Source of the DNA: an uncultured Blautia sp.
GTDB lineage: Bacteria > Bacillota > Clostridia > Lachnospirales > Lachnospiraceae
Assembly (NCBI GenBank): GCA_934408705.1
Contig: CAKRVL010000102.1
Coordinates: 1-8,290, forward strand
Direction of reading: 5' to 3'
Length of the DNA stretch: 8,290 bases
This document shows positions 1-7,100 of the stretch, in pieces. How positions within the stretch are numbered: the stretch's first letter is position 1; every line of letters begins with the position of its first letter. The position numbers were made by a program, and so were the translations under genes. Under the pieces are notes generated by a model, which worked only from the letters and a program-made list of their open reading frames with translations, made no database searches and was not told the origin of the DNA.

Positions 1-8
1 ATACCGGT

Positions 9-2231
9 CTACCTTGCCGTCAAAACATAAATTCTGGACTCATAGTCAGTACATGGAGCATCTTCACAAGTAGGTTCACCTGCTGTACCATCTGTAGTGA
101 TAAGTCCCAGATTCATTAATTCATCTCCATAATTTTCGGTTCCATTATATTCATTTCTGTAAACAAAATCTGGATCCAGTCCCTGAAGACGTACTCTGGT
201 ATAATCAGCATTTACTAAATTTCTTTCTCTGTACCAGAATACAAGTGCACGTTTTTTGTCCTGGCTGACAGTCATCCATACAGTTTCATTTCCTTCAAAT
301 GGACTCTTCAGCCTGTAGAAGCTTCCGAACTGGATCAGCTCTCTGTATTCCTTCATAAATGCGATCTGTTCTTTCACCTGACAGATTTCCTCAGCAGACA
401 GCTTATTCAGATCAAGCTCATACCCAAAGGTTCCAAAATATGCAACATTAGCTCTGGTATGTAATGGTGTGCTGCGGTTTAACTGATGATTAGGAACTAC
501 AGAAACATGGCTTCCCATAGAACTTACCGGATAGCACATGCTTGTTCCGTACTGGATTTTCACACGCTCTGCTGCATCCGTATCATCACTGGTCCATCCC
601 TGAGGTGCATAATACAGGATTCCCGGATCGAACCGTCCGCCGCCACTTGCACAGGACTCAAACAAAATATACGGAAATGCAGTGTTTAATCTTTCATACA
701 GATCATAAACTCCCAGAATGTATCTGTGGAATACCTCCCCCTGGCGGTCTGCCGGAAGTGCTGCCGAATAACATTCTGTAATGCTTCTGTTCATATCCCA
801 TTTAATGTAAGAAATCTTTGCTTCTGAAAGGATCTTATACATCATACCATAGATACAATCTACAACTTCTTTTCTAGAAAAATCCAATACATACTGATTT
901 CTTCCATGGCAGGAATTTCTCTCAGGTGTCTGCAGGATCCAGTCCGGATGTGCACGGTAAAGATCAGAATCCTTATTTACCATCTCAGGTTCAAACCACA
1001 AGCCAAACTTCATGCCCATTTCTTCAATACGGTCAGCAAGTCCCTTGATTCCAAACGGAAGCCGTTTCTTATTTGCTACCCAGTCACCAAGACCGGCATG
1101 GTCATTGCTTCTTTCCCCAAACCAGCCATCGTCAAGAACAAATAGTTCTACTCCGCATTCTTTCGCTTTGGCAGCAATCTCTACAAGACGATCTTCTGTA
1201 AAATCAAAATAAGTGGCTTCCCAGTTATTATTAAGAATTGGTCGTGGACGGTCTCTCCAGTAACCTCTTGCCAGTCTCTTCTGATATAACTTATGGAAGG
1301 TCTGGCTCATTCCATTTAAGCCCTGATCTGAAAATACCACTACTGCTTCCGGAGTCTGAAAGCTCTCACCGCAGTCCAGCTTCCAGTCAAAATTCTGCGG
1401 GTTGATTCCAACAGTGACGCGGGTAGTATTATGGGTATCTACCTCTGCCTGCATTCTGTGATTGCCACTGTAAATAAAACTAAATCCCATAACCTCTCCG
1501 GAATTTTCTGTTGCTGATGGACGTCTCAGCACAATAAAGGGATTATGCTCATGGGAGGAATTTCCTCTGATACTTCCTACAGACTGGGTTCCCTGTTCCA
1601 GAGCCCGTTCTATAATATGGCGTTCTCTGGACCACGCTCCTGAAAACTGCATCCATACGTAATCCTTGTCCGGAAGATCCAGATTAAGGCTCATTGCAGT
1701 TAACAAATGGACCGGAGCACTTCCCTCATTAACAAATCTGGCGCTTCTTGCCAGGATTCCCTTCTGGGAAAAAATAGTATAAAGAAGCTCCAGTACAATA
1801 CCAGTTACCTCATCCTTCAGCTTCACACGTAAAGTCTGTGCTTCCTTCTCGCTTTCTGTATAAGTCGCAGGAAGTCCCGGAAGCTTCGGCTTACCCTCTG
1901 TAATAGAATGACTGGTATAGATGAACTCAGAAATCCTGCTGCCATTTTCCTGAAGAATCTCAACTGCAGGATAACGATAATCAGAGTTTCCATATACCGG
2001 ACATTCCAGTTTCAGATGTTCCAGAGAAAATTTACGGTTTCCCTCATAGACACAGGCTGCCATTGCTCTCTGCTTTGTTTCAAGAAGATAAGAAAAATCT
2101 TCCCTGTCATGGATCCTTTTACCAAAATATAAGTTGCCCAGATTTCCATTTGGGAGTACACACATAATATAACTGATTTCGTCATTAAATAAATGGAAGG
2201 TCTTTGAACCTTCATGGAAAATAATGCTCAT
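9..2231 (-). CDS. GH36 alpha-galactosidase (cytoplasmic)
   Basis: This 740-residue protein is predicted to hydrolyse terminal alpha-1,6-galactose from melibiose, raffinose-family sugars or galactosides, with retention of configuration. Its length matches bacterial tetrameric GH36 enzymes (about 720-745 residues). Domains by position are an N-terminal beta-sandwich (about 25-285), a catalytic (beta/alpha)8 barrel (about 290-640) and a C-terminal beta domain (about 650-735). Visible family motifs are NNWEATYFDF (335-344), LDDGWFG (366-372), WFEPEMV (412-418), KWDMNR (477-482) with nucleophile D479, the cysteine motif SCASGGGRFDPG (526-537), and WTSDDTDA (546-553). D549 is the likely acid/base, because the 70-residue spacing fits the known D478/D548 pair of Geobacillus AgaA. 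There is no signal peptide, so it should act on imported sugar in the cytoplasm. The ATG at 2231 follows an AAAGGGGAG site at good distance. It is the last gene here, 104 bp after the AraC gene; no terminator is visible before the window ends. All catalytic motifs are intact. The exact substrate cannot be read from sequence. Confidence 0.95.
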   Translation of the reverse strand: MSIIFHEGSKTFHLFNDEISYIMCVLPNGNLGNLYFGKRIHDREDFSYLLETKQRAMAACVYEGNRKFSLEHLKLECPVYGNSDYRYPAVEILQENGSRISEFIYTSHSITEGKPKLPGLPATYTESEKEAQTLRVKLKDEVTGIVLELLYTIFSQKGILARSARFVNEGSAPVHLLTAMSLNLDLPDKDYVWMQFSGAWSRERHIIERALEQGTQSVGSIRGNSSHEHNPFIVLRRPSATENSGEVMGFSFIYSGNHRMQAEVDTHNTTRVTVGINPQNFDWKLDCGESFQTPEAVVVFSDQGLNGMSQTFHKLYQKRLARGYWRDRPRPILNNNWEATYFDFTEDRLVEIAAKAKECGVELFVLDDGWFGERSNDHAGLGDWVANKKRLPFGIKGLADRIEEMGMKFGLWFEPEMVNKDSDLYRAHPDWILQTPERNSCHGRNQYVLDFSRKEVVDCIYGMMYKILSEAKISYIKWDMNRSITECYSAALPADRQGEVFHRYILGVYDLYERLNTAFPYILFESCASGGGRFDPGILYYAPQGWTSDDTDAAERVKIQYGTSMCYPVSSMGSHVSVVPNHQLNRSTPLHTRANVAYFGTFGYELDLNKLSAEEICQVKEQIAFMKEYRELIQFGSFYRLKSPFEGNETVWMTVSQDKKRALVFWYRERNLVNADYTRVRLQGLDPDFVYRNEYNGTENYGDELMNLGLITTDGTAGEPTCEDAPCTDYESRIYVLTAR

Positions 2232-2235
2232 AACG

Positions 2236-2244
2236 CTCCCCTTT
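2236..2244 (-). promoter_or_regulatory. Ribosome binding site of the alpha-galactosidase gene
   Basis: The minus strand reads AAAGGGGAG followed by CGTT and the ATG at 2231, a strong Shine-Dalgarno match. Its last two bases fall inside the lower arm of the inverted repeat that also covers the start codon. The GGGG core lies just outside that arm. Confidence 0.75.
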
Positions 2245-2275
2245 CCCTGATAAACTGCTTGTTTTAATTAAATTT

Positions 2276-2304
2276 ATTATAGGAAAAGTTGTTCTAAAGC
2301 GTTA
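2276..2304 (-). promoter_or_regulatory. Candidate sigma-A promoter for the alpha-galactosidase gene
   Basis: The minus strand carries a perfect -10 hexamer TATAAT at 2281-2276 in the AT-rich gap between the AraC gene and the alpha-galactosidase gene. At 17-bp spacing the -35 position (2304-2299) reads TAACGC, a poor match to TTGACA, and spacings of 15-19 give nothing better. A strong -10 with a missing -35 is typical of activator-dependent promoters, and the upper arm of the inverted repeat lies over this position. If transcription starts near 2269, the arm spans about -44 to -29, where class II AraC-family activators bind. Transcription from this promoter has not been shown. Confidence 0.5.
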
Positions 2305-2335
2305 TGGCATTATGTTTACAAAAACCCTCAAAATG

Positions 2336-3247
2336 TTAATTGTTCATCAACAGCTCCAATTCCATCTTTGACATTTCCAAATTTCTCCGACTTCTGTTTC
2401 TGTCCAGTTTGCGGAACTGAGTTGGTGTCAGTCCGATTTCCTGCTTAAATGCCCTTGCAAACCTTTCTGCATTCCCATAGCCACAGGATTTTCCTACAGC
2501 TTCCACAGACAGCTCCGTAAGGGTTAATAGCTCTTTTGCTCTTGTCACACGATATTTCTTCAGGAAATCTTTTGGCGAAATGTTAAGCTCATTCATGAAT
2601 ATGGTATACAGATAACTGCGGTTAATGTTTAAATGCTCAGCCAGCTCATATACCCCAATGCCACTGGCATATTCATTCTTTATAAATGCCATGGCTTCTT
2701 TAACATATCCCGCGTATCCGTTTTTACTCCAATCTTCTGTTTCTTTGGAGCTGCCCAGATAAGAATCAATTACCAGATCCTGTGCAAGGACAGAAAAAAA
2801 ATCGTATAATTTGCCCTGCAGATAGTACAGATTTGAAGTAGTCATCTTTGTATGCTTCAGCATATCTAATACGATTTTTTTTAATTCATCGCCTCTTTCC
2901 GACCTGAAAATCAGCTGTTCACTATTTAATCCGATATCACGGATATATTTACCCGCATTGGTTCCCCCCACTCCAACCCACAGGTAACTCCAGGGGTCCT
3001 CTTTGTCCGCCTGATAAAAGGTCTGGGTATCCGGTTCAATGAGAAATCCCTGTCCTGCAGTAAGACAGTGCGTCTGACCGGCAGCCTGGTATCTTCCTTT
3101 TCCCTTTAATACAAAATGGATCAGATAATGTGGGCGTGATGCCGGTCCATAGCAATGCAGTGGCTTGCATTGCGCATAGCCACTGTAGCTTAAATAAAAT
3201 TCTTTAAATTTCGGTTCCTGTAACTGCAGGACATAAGAATTTTCCAT
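2336..3247 (-). CDS. AraC-family transcriptional regulator, MsmR-like
   Basis: This 303-residue regulator (from the chosen start) has an N-terminal cupin-like sugar-sensing domain and a C-terminal double helix-turn-helix DNA-binding domain. The sensing part shows the pattern HYLIHFVLKGKGRYQ (40-54), GQGFLIEP (65-72) and DPWSYLWVGVGG (84-95), which resembles AraC proteins encoded beside alpha-galactosidases in Firmicutes. The first HTH lies near 198-222 (VYELAEHLNINRSYLYTIF) and the second near 247-278, with the conserved run CGYGNAERFARAFKQEIGLTP followed by the QFRK ending. It starts 19 bp after the OppC-like stop and is probably cotranscribed with the transporter. It likely activates the alpha-galactosidase promoter downstream and perhaps the transporter promoter outside the window. 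An ATG at 3310 would add 21 residues inside the OppC-like gene; I prefer the ATG at 3247 because the cupin-family alignment begins there. Its ribosome site (AGAAAG, 12 bases away) is weak, so the start is uncertain. Confidence 0.88.
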   Translation of the reverse strand: MENSYVLQLQEPKFKEFYLSYSGYAQCKPLHCYGPASRPHYLIHFVLKGKGRYQAAGQTHCLTAGQGFLIEPDTQTFYQADKEDPWSYLWVGVGGTNAGKYIRDIGLNSEQLIFRSERGDELKKIVLDMLKHTKMTTSNLYYLQGKLYDFFSVLAQDLVIDSYLGSSKETEDWSKNGYAGYVKEAMAFIKNEYASGIGVYELAEHLNINRSYLYTIFMNELNISPKDFLKKYRVTRAKELLTLTELSVEAVGKSCGYGNAERFARAFKQEIGLTPTQFRKLDRNRSRRNLEMSKMELELLMNN

Positions 3248-3266
3248 AATAAAAATCTGCTTTCTA

Positions 3267-4154
3267 CTAAAAATTACTCTCCTTGCGGTTTCCCTGCTCT
3301 CTACAGGCATTTCCTATATTTGTCAGGCAAAGCACTGTACCTACCAGGAAAAGTCCGGGGATCAGAATGATCCACCATGAGCCTGTCATCAGTGCCTTTT
3401 CAGATAATGACAGCATACTTCCCCAGGTAATTACCTCTATAGGAAGGCCAATTCCCATAAAGCTTAATGTAGCTTCTGAGATCATGGCAGTTCTTACGTT
3501 CATGACTACCATAAACATAATAGAGGAAAAGAAATTCGGTACCAGATGCTTCCACAAAATATGAAAGAATCCGGATCCCATACATCTTGCTGCAATAATA
3601 TACTCGCTGTTTCTGATCTGTCGTACCTCGGTACGCACTACCTTGGCGATGCTTGTCCAACTGGTAACTCCGATTACAAAAGATAAGCTGAGTACATTTG
3701 CATTTCCCATAATAGCCTGTAATAATATGATCAGAAGAAGAGAGGGAATACTTAAAAATACTTCTGTAAATCTCATGATCAGTTCATCCAGCCAGGCCGG
3801 TGCCACACCGCTGAATGCACCAATTACCACTGCAATAAAAGTAGAAATCACAGTAGCCAGTCCACCGATCATAAGAGAGATTCTTCCACCATACCAGATC
3901 ATGGAAAAAATATCCCTTCCCATGGTATCTGTACCAAAAAGGAACTCTTTATCCGGTGCCTTATTGTAGTTCAAAAGATCCATATAAGTAGGATCCTTTG
4001 TCATAATCAGCTCCGCACACAGGCATCCAAGTACAATAAGCAGTAATACTGTAACAGAAACTACAGGCTTTCCCTCGTACCATTTTTTCTTTTTTTCCGG
4101 AATTACTTCTGCCCTTCTGCGGCTGCCTGCCAGTTCAAATGAATTATTTGTCAT
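3267..4154 (-). CDS. ABC transporter permease, OppC/DppC-like
   Basis: This 295-residue inner-membrane permease is one half of an Opp/Dpp-type import channel, pairing with the OppB-like protein encoded just upstream. The N-terminus is cytoplasmic and basic (KKKKW, 21-25), followed by a first membrane helix (about 31-51). Then comes the signature of OppC N-terminal regions, FLFGTDTMGRDIFSMIWYGGR (71-91), and about five more hydrophobic segments between 92 and 280. The EAA-type coupling loop that docks on the ATPases lies near 182-210 (NSEYIIAARCMGSGFF, then WKHLVPN). Its ATG overlaps the upstream stop by four bases (ATGA), and GGAGG lies 10 bases before it, pointing to translational coupling. 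The C-terminus (TNIGNACREQGNRKESNF) lacks the usual GDGLRDALDPR-like ending of OppC proteins but is otherwise full length. Substrate cannot be read from the permease. Confidence 0.92.
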   Translation of the reverse strand: MTNNSFELAGSRRRAEVIPEKKKKWYEGKPVVSVTVLLLIVLGCLCAELIMTKDPTYMDLLNYNKAPDKEFLFGTDTMGRDIFSMIWYGGRISLMIGGLATVISTFIAVVIGAFSGVAPAWLDELIMRFTEVFLSIPSLLLIILLQAIMGNANVLSLSFVIGVTSWTSIAKVVRTEVRQIRNSEYIIAARCMGSGFFHILWKHLVPNFFSSIMFMVVMNVRTAMISEATLSFMGIGLPIEVITWGSMLSLSEKALMTGSWWIILIPGLFLVGTVLCLTNIGNACREQGNRKESNF

Positions 4155-5155
4155 CCTTCCACTACCTCCGATTTCTCGGTTATTACTTCATCCTTCATAC
4201 GAGGATCGATCTGTTCATTGATAGTCTGGCTGACAATATTACAGAAGATCACCAGGATTCCAGACATCATGCAAAGAAGCATCAGCAGGTTATAATCATG
4301 GTATCTGGCACTCTCATAAGACAGCGCTCCGATTCCCGGATATGAAAAAACACTTTCTACTACGTAGGTTCCTCCCAGTACATGAGGTACTGCAATAGCC
4401 ATAATACTCAGATAAGCCGGCAATACATTTCGAATACAGTGACGGAACATAAGAGTTCTCTTATTTAAGCCCTTTGCCTTTGCAAGAAGCACATAGTCAG
4501 CACGGACTTCTTCCAGAATCTTGTTTCGGATCATGTAAGCATAATACCAGAGATGCTCCAGAACTACAATAGTTAACGGCATGATCAGATGAAGAATCCT
4601 GTCTCCAATATCTCCCGCCTTCTGTGTGCTATAAGCACCACTGCTTGGCAGAAGCTTAAGATTTACGGAAAAAACCAAAATCAGCACTAATGCCATCCAG
4701 AATTCCGGAATACAGCTGGATATAGTTCCAAGCTTACACAAAATCTTGTCTGCCAGACCGTTTTCTTTCCAGGCACAGAGAATTCCCAGAAGGAGAGAGC
4801 CTGCAAAAATAAACAAAAACCCAACACCTCCAAGAAGCAGTGTGTTCCCAATTCGTCCGCCGATGACTTCCACTACATCCTGTTTATATTTAAAGGAAAT
4901 TCCGAATTCTCCATGAAAAGCATTCTTTACCCACTTTACATACTGGGTAGAGATAGGCTCGTTCAGTCCCAGCTTCTCCATAGCCCATTCCCGTTCCTCC
5001 GGGCTCATTTTCTCTGTACGGTCGCCATAATAGGAAATCAGAGGATCTCCCGGGGCAAGACGTGCCACATAAAAAACGGCAACAGATAATATAAACACAG
5101 AAATCAGGAATACCAGACATTTTTTACCATAATATGTCAGCTTTTCAGGTCTCAT
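4151..5155 (-). CDS. ABC transporter permease, OppB/DppB-like
   Basis: This 334-residue inner-membrane permease forms the other half of the import channel. It begins with a short cytoplasmic segment and a first helix (about 12-32) that runs into the OppB hallmark FYVARLAPGDPL (28-39). A large external loop follows (about 40-100, including MSPEEREWAMEKLGLNEPI and FGISFKY). Five more hydrophobic segments lie near 105-127, 150-172, 188-208, 249-268 and 290-312. The EAA coupling loop is at about 217-247 (VRADYVLLAKAKGL, then RHCIRNVLP). The family end motif EQIDPRMKDE is present. The ATG overlaps the OppF-like stop by four bases (ATGA), with AAAGGAG 10 bases upstream. Length and motifs are normal for the family, with no sign of damage. 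Confidence 0.93.
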   Translation of the reverse strand: MRPEKLTYYGKKCLVFLISVFILSVAVFYVARLAPGDPLISYYGDRTEKMSPEEREWAMEKLGLNEPISTQYVKWVKNAFHGEFGISFKYKQDVVEVIGGRIGNTLLLGGVGFLFIFAGSLLLGILCAWKENGLADKILCKLGTISSCIPEFWMALVLILVFSVNLKLLPSSGAYSTQKAGDIGDRILHLIMPLTIVVLEHLWYYAYMIRNKILEEVRADYVLLAKAKGLNKRTLMFRHCIRNVLPAYLSIMAIAVPHVLGGTYVVESVFSYPGIGALSYESARYHDYNLLMLLCMMSGILVIFCNIVSQTINEQIDPRMKDEVITEKSEVVEG

Positions 5156-6072
5156 TTTTGCTGTACTCCTTTTTTATTTTTTTCACATGGAAGCATTGCA
5201 AAGTGTCCAGGTGACACTTCTGTCCATACACTGTTTTCCATACCTTCCCCATCATAGTGCTGCAAAACCCTCGCTCTTTCCCGAATCGGGTCCGGAACAG
5301 GAATTGCAGACAGCAGGGTTTTCGTATAGGGGTGAATCGGATTAGCGTACAACTCTTCTGATGGAGCCAGCTCTACCAGCCTGCCCTGATACATAACACC
5401 AACCCGGTCACAAAGATATTCCACCATAGCCAGGTCATGTGCAATAAACAAAAAGGTAAATCCATGCTCCTCCTGCAAATGGCGGAACAGGTTTACGATC
5501 TGTGCCTGTATGGATACATCCAGAGAAGCGATAGGTTCATCAGCCACCAGGAATTCCGGTTCCATACAAAGAGATCTTGCTATAGCCACACGCTGTCTCT
5601 GTCCACCTGACAGCTCAGATGGATACCGTTCCAGATAACTGTTCTCCAGTCCCACATATTCCATCTGAAAAGCAGCTTCTTTTCGATAGCTTCCTCTTTT
5701 TGGTGTTATATGCTGGATTTTCATCGGTTCTGCAATAATATCTTCCACTTTCATTTTCTGATTCAGACTGGATGCAGAGTCCTGAAAGATCATCTGCCTT
5801 CTGATCTGAAGCATTTTTTTATTTTTCCGGAATTCTTTTTTATCGCAGATATTCACATTTTTATACCAGATTTCACCTGCTGCCGGTTGATAAATATTCA
5901 TCAGACATCTGGCTACTGTGGATTTTCCGGAACCGGATTCTCCTACCAGACCAAATATTTCACCTCTGTGGATCTGAAAGGAAACGTCATCCACAGCCTT
6001 CACTGTGACCTTTTTCGTCAGATGAAACTGCTGTGTCAGATGTCTGACATCCAATAATACTTCTTTATTCAA
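5152..6072 (-). CDS. ABC transporter ATP-binding protein, OppF/DppF-like (TTG start)
   Basis: This 306-residue ATPase should form a heterodimer with the OppD-like protein and power import through the OppBC-type channel on the cytoplasmic face. All nucleotide-binding motifs are intact: Walker A GESGSGKS (44-51), Q-loop Q97 in IFQDSASSLN, ABC signature LSGGQRQR (154-161), Walker B FLVADEP (174-180) and switch histidine H212. The C-terminal region has the oligopeptide-ATPase motif HPYTKTLLSAIPVPDP (247-262). OppF is favoured over OppD by LSGGQRQR, the SAIPVPDP ending and the position second in the pair. The start is TTG, because the frame upstream is closed by a stop at 6097-6099 with no ATG or GTG. 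GGAGG lies 9 bases before the TTG, and the first residues (EVLLDVRHLTQQF) match family N-termini. The gene overlaps the upstream stop by 8 bases. It is slightly shorter than many OppF proteins because the C-terminal tail is short. Confidence 0.93.
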   Translation of the reverse strand: MNKEVLLDVRHLTQQFHLTKKVTVKAVDDVSFQIHRGEIFGLVGESGSGKSTVARCLMNIYQPAAGEIWYKNVNICDKKEFRKNKKMLQIRRQMIFQDSASSLNQKMKVEDIIAEPMKIQHITPKRGSYRKEAAFQMEYVGLENSYLERYPSELSGGQRQRVAIARSLCMEPEFLVADEPIASLDVSIQAQIVNLFRHLQEEHGFTFLFIAHDLAMVEYLCDRVGVMYQGRLVELAPSEELYANPIHPYTKTLLSAIPVPDPIRERARVLQHYDGEGMENSVWTEVSPGHFAMLPCEKNKKGVQQK

Positions 6073-7078
6073 CGCTTCGTTCCTCCATAGGTGATTTTAT
6101 CTTCGGTGCTCTCGGATCCAGAAGCCAGGTTGCCGCATAATGGGTATCTGTTATCTGAAACATAGGCGGCATTTCTTCATAATCAATATTCAGAGCATAT
6201 TCATTTCTGCAGGCAAAGGCATCACCTTTTAGCGGTCCTGTCAGTGTAGGAGGCATGCCAGGAATTGTATACAGCTGCTCTTTTCCATTTGCAAATGCAG
6301 GAAGTGACTTCATCAGCCCCCAGGTATAGGGGTGCCTTGGATCATAATATACTTCCTCTGCTGTACCGATCTCAACGATCTTACCTGCATACATTACAGC
6401 TACCCGGTCAGCCACCCTTGCAACTACTCCCAGATCATGAGAAACCAGGATAGTAGCAGTTCCAAGCTTCATCTGGATTTCTCTAAGGAGATCCAGAATC
6501 TGAGCCTGAATAGTCACATCAAGTGCAGTGGTCGGTTCATCCGCAAACAAGATGTCCGGATCTGCTGCCAGGGCAATTGCCATAACGCATCTCTGGCGCA
6601 TTCCACCTGAAAACTGCCATGGATACTGATGATAGCGTTCCTTTGGATGGGAAATTCCCACCAGCTCCATAAGCTCCATTACTCTTTCGTATACCTGATC
6701 CTTCGTATAGTCTTTTCTGTGTATCATCACCGCTTCCGCGATCTGTTTTCCAATTTTTATAGTGGGATTCAGGGATGTCATTGGATCCTGAAAGATCATG
6801 GAAAATACTTTTCCACGCAATTTCTGCATATCCTTTTCCCGGTAGCCTGTAATATCCTGTCCATTGATGGAGATGCTGCCACTTTTTATCCTGGCACTCT
6901 TTGGCAAAAGCTTCATGATACTTTTACAAAGCACACTTTTCCCGCAGCCGGATTCTCCTACAATAGCCAGCACTTCTCCCTTCTTTAACGCAAAAGAAAC
7001 ATCCCGAACCGCCTGTACTTCACCGGCTGGGCTGTCTATGCTTACTGAAAGATTTTTTACCTCTAATAAGTGTTCCAT
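6065..7078 (-). CDS. ABC transporter ATP-binding protein, OppD/DppD-like
   Basis: This 337-residue ATPase is the predicted partner of the OppF-like subunit. Motifs in order are Walker A GESGCGKS (41-48), Q-loop Q97 in IFQDPMTSLNP, ABC signature FSGGMRQR (156-163), Walker B ILFADEP (176-182) and switch histidine H214 in VSHD. The oligopeptide-ATPase C-terminal domain starts at RHPYTWGLMKSLP (248-260) and ends with EMPPMF and THYAATWLLDPRAP (about 302-325). FSGGMRQR and the longer C-terminal domain favour OppD over OppF. The four-cysteine iron-sulfur motif of many OppD/DppD proteins is absent: the region (GDAFACRNEYALNIDYEEMPP) holds a single cysteine, C290. The ATG at 7078 has AAAGGA 6 bases upstream. 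A longer reading frame begins at 7132, but its added residues (MTGAWMCPLFTRLDKGQK) do not resemble the family and come from the upstream hairpin. The gene follows the binding-protein gene after 69 bp. Confidence 0.94.
   Translation of the reverse strand: MEHLLEVKNLSVSIDSPAGEVQAVRDVSFALKKGEVLAIVGESGCGKSVLCKSIMKLLPKSARIKSGSISINGQDITGYREKDMQKLRGKVFSMIFQDPMTSLNPTIKIGKQIAEAVMIHRKDYTKDQVYERVMELMELVGISHPKERYHQYPWQFSGGMRQRCVMAIALAADPDILFADEPTTALDVTIQAQILDLLREIQMKLGTATILVSHDLGVVARVADRVAVMYAGKIVEIGTAEEVYYDPRHPYTWGLMKSLPAFANGKEQLYTIPGMPPTLTGPLKGDAFACRNEYALNIDYEEMPPMFQITDTHYAATWLLDPRAPKIKSPMEERSVE
6082..6086 (-). promoter_or_regulatory. Ribosome binding site fixing the TTG start of the OppF-like gene
   Basis: GGAGG on the minus strand lies inside the last codons of the OppD-like gene, 9 bases before the TTG at 6072. 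No other start codon is available in this frame before the closing stop at 6097-6099, so this site decides the start. Termination at TAA (6065-6067) and initiation at TTG share the run TTGAATAA, favouring coupled translation. Confidence 0.75.
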
Positions 7079-7084
7079 TTTCTG

Positions 7085-7090
7085 TCCTTT
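7085..7090 (-). promoter_or_regulatory. Ribosome binding site fixing the start of the OppD-like gene
   Basis: AAAGGA on the minus strand lies 6 bases before the ATG at 7078. It supports that ATG over the in-frame ATG at 7132, which falls at the base of the upstream hairpin and has no comparable site. Confidence 0.7.
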
Positions 7091-7100
7091 ATCCAATCGT

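Larger units (their letters stand above)
2221..2313. repeat. Long-range imperfect inverted repeat spanning the alpha-galactosidase promoter and start codon
   Basis: Plus-strand 2221-2237 reads ATAATGCTCATAACGCT. The reverse complement of 2298-2313 reads ATAATGCCATAACGCT. The two are identical except for one extra T at 2228 in the lower arm. The arms give 16 base pairs with a one-base bulge and a 60-base AT-rich spacer, and identity stops sharply outside them. The lower arm covers the ATG (2229-2231) and the first codons. The upper arm sits where the -35 element of the predicted promoter should be. As DNA this could be two inverted 16-17 bp protein sites, a usual footprint for AraC-family proteins. 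As RNA it could pair across the gap and block the start codon. The repeat is directly seen; both functions are inference. Confidence 0.75.

Noticed and set aside
2293..2308. CcpA catabolite-response (cre) site in the alpha-galactosidase promoter
   Set aside because: Only the core AACGCTTT matches; the outer TG and CA bases of the consensus are missing, so the match is too weak to call.
2232..2335. Intrinsic terminator after the AraC gene
   Set aside because: The gap has no compact GC-rich stem followed by a T tract on the minus strand. The only strong pairing is the long-range repeat with a 60-base loop and no U run.
6578..6588. Third copy of TGCCATAACGC, part of the inverted-repeat arm
   Set aside because: It lies within conserved coding sequence of the OppD-like gene (just after the ABC signature, residues C-V-M-A) and covers only 11 bases, so coding constraint explains it well enough.
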